Below are positions 61,501 through 64,000 of a stretch of DNA of 64,000 nt, piece after piece. The notes beneath the pieces were generated by a model. The model searched no databases and had not been told where the DNA came from. It worked only from the letters and a program-made list of their open reading frames with translations. The stretch is from positions 62,001 through 126,000 of the forward strand of contig CAYPHA010000001.1 of assembly GCA_964410215.1 (NCBI GenBank), in the 5' to 3' direction. The DNA is from CAYPHA01 sp964410215 (lineage in GTDB: Bacteria; Calditrichota; Calditrichia; Calditrichales; CAYPHA01). Numbering within the stretch: the stretch's first letter is position 1; each line of letters opens with the position of its first letter. The position numbers were made by a program, and so were the translations under genes.

Positions 61501-61779
61501 TTTGCTGAAGACGGTACATTCTATAAACTTCGTGAAATGGCTGTTTCCTATAGTTTGAATCAGAATCAGATTCGTCCTCTGTTTGGAAATCTGGTCAGCC
61601 GGGTGACCCTGACGCTTATGGGTCGGAATCTGCTGACCTTTACGGATTATGACGGTTATGATCCTGAAGTCGGTATACAGGGACGAAACAGCGGATCCAG
61701 TGTGATCGGCAGGATCGATGATGATGTTACGTATCCTCACTACCGTACGTTTTCATTCGCTGTCGGGCTGGAATTCTAA
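58516..61779 (+). CDS. SusC/RagA-type TonB-dependent outer-membrane transporter
   Basis: A 1087-aa SusC-like receptor that imports large oligomers such as glycans through the outer membrane, energised by TonB. The signal peptide is residues 1-24. A carboxypeptidase-regulatory-like domain follows (IVKGRVIDAEGEGLPAGNII). Then comes a TonB-box-like ETIVVTG near residue 117, the plug (SLYGSRAANGVIQIKTKRG and IVDGVILA) and a long barrel. The C-terminus ends in Phe (AVGLEF), as in BamA-recognised barrels. GGAGGG before the ATG supports the start. Pairing with SusD downstream and with a propeller kinase and LytTR regulator upstream suggests a polysaccharide-utilisation-like locus, but no glycosidase is visible nearby. 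Confidence 0.93.
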   Translation: MQCKYTAIFAFLLIFCLSGMLTAAPDDAIVKGRVIDAEGEGLPAGNIILENSLLGASTDTEGYFEFTIPARFYRDKQVKLTANFIGYESATQEVELDAGENVLTFELAEDILNLETIVVTGLASETTKEKTPFSVSVVDRDLLEAVPAVSPETAIQGKVAGAQVVKGSGKPGQGASVLLRGATSIDASSGDVNNNDRDPLNITGRSQDPLYIVDGVILASTPEDLDAIEIESMEIIKGAAASSLYGSRAANGVIQIKTKRGSNLSTNHSLIKFRSEYGVNALGNELNYSRYHKYLSATESYVDDNGAQVNIGDWINADGNKVQRIARLIEGGEDGKAFKDNPYVNVFDHTDQVFRTGTYNTNTLSLSRNLENTNFLMSYTNHKDIGIVELADGYTRNTFKINLDHRLRPELHLGISSQYSVSESDEIDDSGTMRNPIEELNKTEADVDLTTKNENGEYVSQPNTAYQTDNPLYWLDNADLDYKRERILGSLDLRYYPLDWFDLEANLSMDRLEVDNFEYYKKGFESTYLIGIRDGQMTQENGTNLAVNASITAGFRKRFGDFNTRTKLRYLYEKYDFKFLQTQGQELTVKDITSWQNVEGIIINQSFKTLSLAEGIYFIGGVDYRDKYILDFLVRRDGSSLFGEDERYHNYHRFSGAWRLSEEGFWNIRDQVNEFKLHYSRGTAGSRPIFAAQYEAFSLNDGSVGKDRLGNKELKPEYSTEHEAGLSAAFFNRYSLEMNYAKTTVEDQILLVPQVGYKGFGSQWQNAGVVTSNSFELTLEGLAYRTRNHSLSFGVTFDRTRSTIDKLDIPPFQYGFGQDGAQFYVKEGEEVGSIYGRKWVKDKSDLPEEYQDHLDMFQTNDEGYVVYVGEGNTWRDGIDKELWNTRWDVDGDGSNDVYWGEPIKYEDADGKDYFKLGRTTPDYNLGLNMTYRWKGLSVYMLWNAQVGGIIYNLNKAWMYTAETHSDMDQAGKPDGEKKPVGYYDNFTGGLLADEFFAEDGTFYKLREMAVSYSLNQNQIRPLFGNLVSRVTLTLMGRNLLTFTDYDGYDPEVGIQGRNSGSSVIGRIDDDVTYPHYRTFSFAVGLEF

Positions 61780-61830
61780 TGTGGACTATGGGGTAAACGG
61801 CTGTAAAAGTGAAAATAAAAGGAGAAGATA

Positions 61831-63363
61831 ATGACTATAAAAAAGCTAATATTTTTTGTGTTCAGCCTTTGTCTGCTCACATTGTTCACCCTTTCATGCG
61901 CCGACCTGGCGGTCGACAATGAAAACGAACCGGATCGGGATAAGGTGCTTGCTGAAGGTGAAGATGTGGAATCACTGGTCGGGTCCACGTATCTGACCTT
62001 CTGGCAGGCCACACAGACGCTCGATATGCCGATACCCTTCAGTACCCTGGCCGATGAGTTGACATCTCAATGGGGCAACTGGGATATGGGCACATGGGCC
62101 CGCGAACCGCGCCGGGAATTTGAAAATTCCACGACAAGCAGTTATTATCTGATGACTGCCCGTCCCTGGTTTGGTTTCTATGAATGCATCAGCACGGCTG
62201 TTGACGGCATCCAGGCCATGAACGGCGGACTGGAAATCGGGACTAATAACAATGATGCCGTAAGGCTCGAGGCGTTCTCTCGCTATGTCCTTGGTGTGAG
62301 TCATGGGTACCTGGCGCTAATTTTTGATAAAGCTTTTATTGTCGATGAAACGACTGACCTGAATGTGACGCCTGAATTCAAACCATACCAGGAAGTGGCT
62401 GATGCCGGGATTGCCCAGCTGGAAGCGTGTATTCAGTTGTGCGAAAACAATGACTTCGTTTTACCGCCGACATGGATAAGTGGTGTTGCCGCAACGAATC
62501 AGCAGCTGGCCGAATACGCCCATTCCTTCGCGGCAAGAATCCTGGCCGGTGTCGCTCGTACACCTGAGGAACGGGCGGCGGTTGACTGGGCGGAAGTGAC
62601 GCGCCATGCCAATGCCGGTATTACATCGGAATTCATCGTCGAAATGGACGGAAATTTCTGGTATGATGGAATGAAGTATTTCGGATCCCGTGAGGACTGG
62701 ATGAAGGCGGACTATTTCACGATCGGGCATGCGGATACGTCCGGAAACTTTGAAGCATGGGCGACAGCGGAGCCCGGGGATCGGGCGCCGTTTATTATCC
62801 ATACGGCTGACCGGCGAATTGCCGGACCCGATTCCACGACGGCGCCCGGAACCGATTTCATGTTCTTCGACACCTTTCCCTTCGAGAGTTACCGTGGATC
62901 GTATTACGGCTCGATCCGGTATTTCGACCATTTCGCAAATATAGCCACCGGACCGGTAAGTTGTTTTAATCCGGCCGAGCTCCGGTTATTGAAAGCGGAA
63001 GCCCTGTATCGCCAGGGTGACCTGGACGGAGCTGCACAGATTGTAAATGAAACGCGTACAACCCGGGGCGGACTTGATCCCATTGACGGGAGTAATCCGG
63101 ACCTGTGGGAACTCCTGAAATACGAGAAGCGTATCGAAATCTTCATTACAACAGGCGGACTGATGTATTTCGAAAGAAGGGGCTGGGGAGAACTCGGTAC
63201 CGGAGCACCTCTTCAATTCCCGGTTCCCGCCGGCGAACTGGAAGTTCTGCAACTGGATACCTATACCTTTGGCGGTGAAGGCGGAGACTGGGCTGCCAAA
63301 CGTAACAGTACCTTCAGGCTGCAATCCTTCTCTGAGTTCCTGAACAAAACTGCAGGATTGTAA
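61831..63363 (+). CDS. SusD/RagB-type surface lipoprotein
   Basis: A 510-aa lipoprotein that sits on SusC and binds the imported glycan or peptide. The signal peptide ends in the lipobox TLSC (Cys23). A TPR-like helical scaffold follows: YLTFWQATQTLDMPIPFSTL and WFGFYECISTAVDGIQAMNG. The C-terminal SusD family block has CFNPAELRLLKAEALYRQGD and LLKYEKRIEIFITTGGLMYF. It follows SusC by 51 bp with AAAGGAGAA. The hairpin downstream may stabilise the mRNA end or act as an attenuator before the small lipoprotein. The ligand is unknown. Confidence 0.92.
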   Translation: MTIKKLIFFVFSLCLLTLFTLSCADLAVDNENEPDRDKVLAEGEDVESLVGSTYLTFWQATQTLDMPIPFSTLADELTSQWGNWDMGTWAREPRREFENSTTSSYYLMTARPWFGFYECISTAVDGIQAMNGGLEIGTNNNDAVRLEAFSRYVLGVSHGYLALIFDKAFIVDETTDLNVTPEFKPYQEVADAGIAQLEACIQLCENNDFVLPPTWISGVAATNQQLAEYAHSFAARILAGVARTPEERAAVDWAEVTRHANAGITSEFIVEMDGNFWYDGMKYFGSREDWMKADYFTIGHADTSGNFEAWATAEPGDRAPFIIHTADRRIAGPDSTTAPGTDFMFFDTFPFESYRGSYYGSIRYFDHFANIATGPVSCFNPAELRLLKAEALYRQGDLDGAAQIVNETRTTRGGLDPIDGSNPDLWELLKYEKRIEIFITTGGLMYFERRGWGELGTGAPLQFPVPAGELEVLQLDTYTFGGEGGDWAAKRNSTFRLQSFSEFLNKTAGL

Positions 63364-63372
63364 CATATTTCA

Positions 63373-63411
63373 TGCTTCCCTTCCCTGTAATGTAGGCAGG
63401 GAGGGGAAGCA
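63373..63411 (+). repeat. 15-bp stem hairpin between SusD and the small lipoprotein
   Basis: TGCTTCCCTTCCCTG (63373-63387) and CAGGGAGGGGAAGCA (63397-63411) pair at 14 of 15 positions, with a T-G wobble at the other, around a 9-base loop. No T-run follows, so it is more likely an mRNA-stabilising or processing hairpin than a strong terminator. Confidence 0.75.
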
Positions 63412-63427
63412 CATATCAGGATGCACT

Positions 63428-63907
63428 ATGAAGATGGACTCTCTATTATCAAAGATTCTTATAACAATGATGATACTGGTATTGTATTCGTGCGGGGGAT
63501 CCCGGATCGCGCAGGAGAAAAGTGTTAAAGTCTATAATCTCGGTAAAGCATCAGAGTTCGATGTCTACCAGACTATCCCGCGTATTTTACGGAAGTACCA
63601 GTATGATGTCATGCACGACTATGGCACGGGCGCCTATCAGAGTATCGATACAGAATGGAAAATGCGCTATCCGCTCGATGATGAATTAGAAGTCGGTATC
63701 ACGGAAGGCCGTACGCGGCTCTTTTTCAGAATACGTAAAACCATGGAGCAGATGTTCTACGTACGCATGGAAATTCAGAACATGGTTAAAACCATGGACA
63801 CTGTGGAATGGTTTCATGCACCGATGAGCAAGGACCTCGAGCGGGAGATAAACCGTATGGTTGATGATTTGGAGCAGGAATTCGATGAGGGCCGCCTCAC
63901 GCGCTGA
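63428..63907 (+). CDS. Small exported lipoprotein of unknown function
   Basis: A 159-aa protein with a hydrophobic N-terminus ending in a lipobox-like VLYSC (Cys22) followed by GGS. The mature part is mixed alpha/beta with no motif I can name (FDVYQTIPRILRKYQYDV, then YGTGAYQSIDTEWKMRYPLD). Its last helix is acidic. It lies 64 bp after SusD across the hairpin and may act in the same outer-membrane assembly, though this is only inferred from position. The gene that would follow starts just beyond the window. Confidence 0.7.
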   Translation: MKMDSLLSKILITMMILVLYSCGGSRIAQEKSVKVYNLGKASEFDVYQTIPRILRKYQYDVMHDYGTGAYQSIDTEWKMRYPLDDELEVGITEGRTRLFFRIRKTMEQMFYVRMEIQNMVKTMDTVEWFHAPMSKDLEREINRMVDDLEQEFDEGRLTR

Positions 63908-63946
63908 TCGATAGATACCAGCAGACGGTCTTCTTCAGCGATCGGC

Positions 63947-63975
63947 TTGAAAAATACCTCCGCTTTGAGTATACT
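63947..63975 (+). promoter_or_regulatory. Sigma70-type promoter for the next gene beyond the window
   Basis: TTGAAA (63947-63952) and TATACT (63970-63975) are separated by 17 bases. A GGAGG Shine-Dalgarno sequence follows at 63991-63995, so a gene should start just past base 64000. It also shows that this region uses ordinary sigma70 spacing. Confidence 0.7.
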
Positions 63976-64000
63976 CTCCTAATATTGAACGGAGGTGTTT

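Noticed and set aside
1..64000. tRNA and rRNA genes
   Set aside because: No cloverleaf with a TTCRANY T-loop was found in the intergenic regions, and no rRNA sequence was seen.

Overview
This window is a bacterial chromosome segment centred on a probable replication-origin neighbourhood. The classic block is split by an AT-rich intergenic region. On the minus strand dnaN, recF, a dciA-like gene, gyrB, gyrA and rex run leftward. On the plus strand rpmH, rnpA, yidD, yidC, mnmE, mnmG and rsmG run rightward. The gap at 8531-9102 carries DnaA-box-like 9-mers and an AT-rich tract, and two parS-type sites lie 4 and 6 kb away. Neither dnaA nor parAB, the usual neighbours, is present.

The organism is a Gram-negative, probably anaerobic or facultatively anaerobic bacterium. 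LPS genes (gmhB, a family 9 glycosyltransferase, waaA), predicted lipoproteins, beta-barrel proteins and a SusC/SusD pair imply an outer membrane. A one-subunit pyruvate:ferredoxin oxidoreductase, Rex, radical SAM and multi-cluster ferredoxin proteins suggest anaerobic redox metabolism. SusC/SusD and a periplasmic-propeller kinase with a LytTR regulator suggest the FCB superphylum. The visible promoters look like ordinary sigma70 sites (TTGAAA-17-TATATT) rather than the Bacteroidota type, so a deep FCB lineage (KSB1, Calditrichota or Marinimicrobia-like) is my inference, not a demonstrated placement.

Layout: 1-0.9 kb, a TPR protein cut by the window edge; 0.9-8.5 kb, the replication/gyrase operon and rex; 8.5-9.1 kb, the origin candidate; 9.1-16.5 kb, rpmH to murQ; 16.5-18.6 kb, an SPL-like radical SAM gene coupled to a ParB-like gene; 18.7-23.3 kb, cupin, hydrolase, galT, glgA and gmhB; 23.4-27.2 kb, an envelope triad (repeat lipoprotein, barrel protein, TPR protein); 27.2-33.0 kb, rpiB, glyA, tatC, prenyl synthase and LPS glycosyltransferases; 33.0-39.1 kb, an aminotransferase, nifJ and its dihydroorotate-dehydrogenase-like companion; 39.1-42.7 kb, a patatin, a Tat-exported DUF362 protein and a NapH-NapG-like membrane ferredoxin fusion; 42.8-46.1 kb, gatD and gatE, a tRNA amidotransferase normally regarded as archaeal; 46.1-54.0 kb, EAL-HDOD protein, methyltransferase, DJ-1 protein, lpdA, ferritin-like protein, trmJ, sfsA and pfkA, with two long inverted-repeat elements; 54.3-63.9 kb, a 14-blade propeller histidine kinase, a LytTR regulator, SusC, SusD and a small lipoprotein, which read as a nutrient-sensing and uptake locus.

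The best candidates for less described biology are the radical SAM/ParB-like pair, the bacterial GatDE pair, the DUF362/NapHG-fusion pair, and the origin that keeps parS sites but has lost dnaA and parAB. All functional statements rest on motif recognition by eye; no database search was run.
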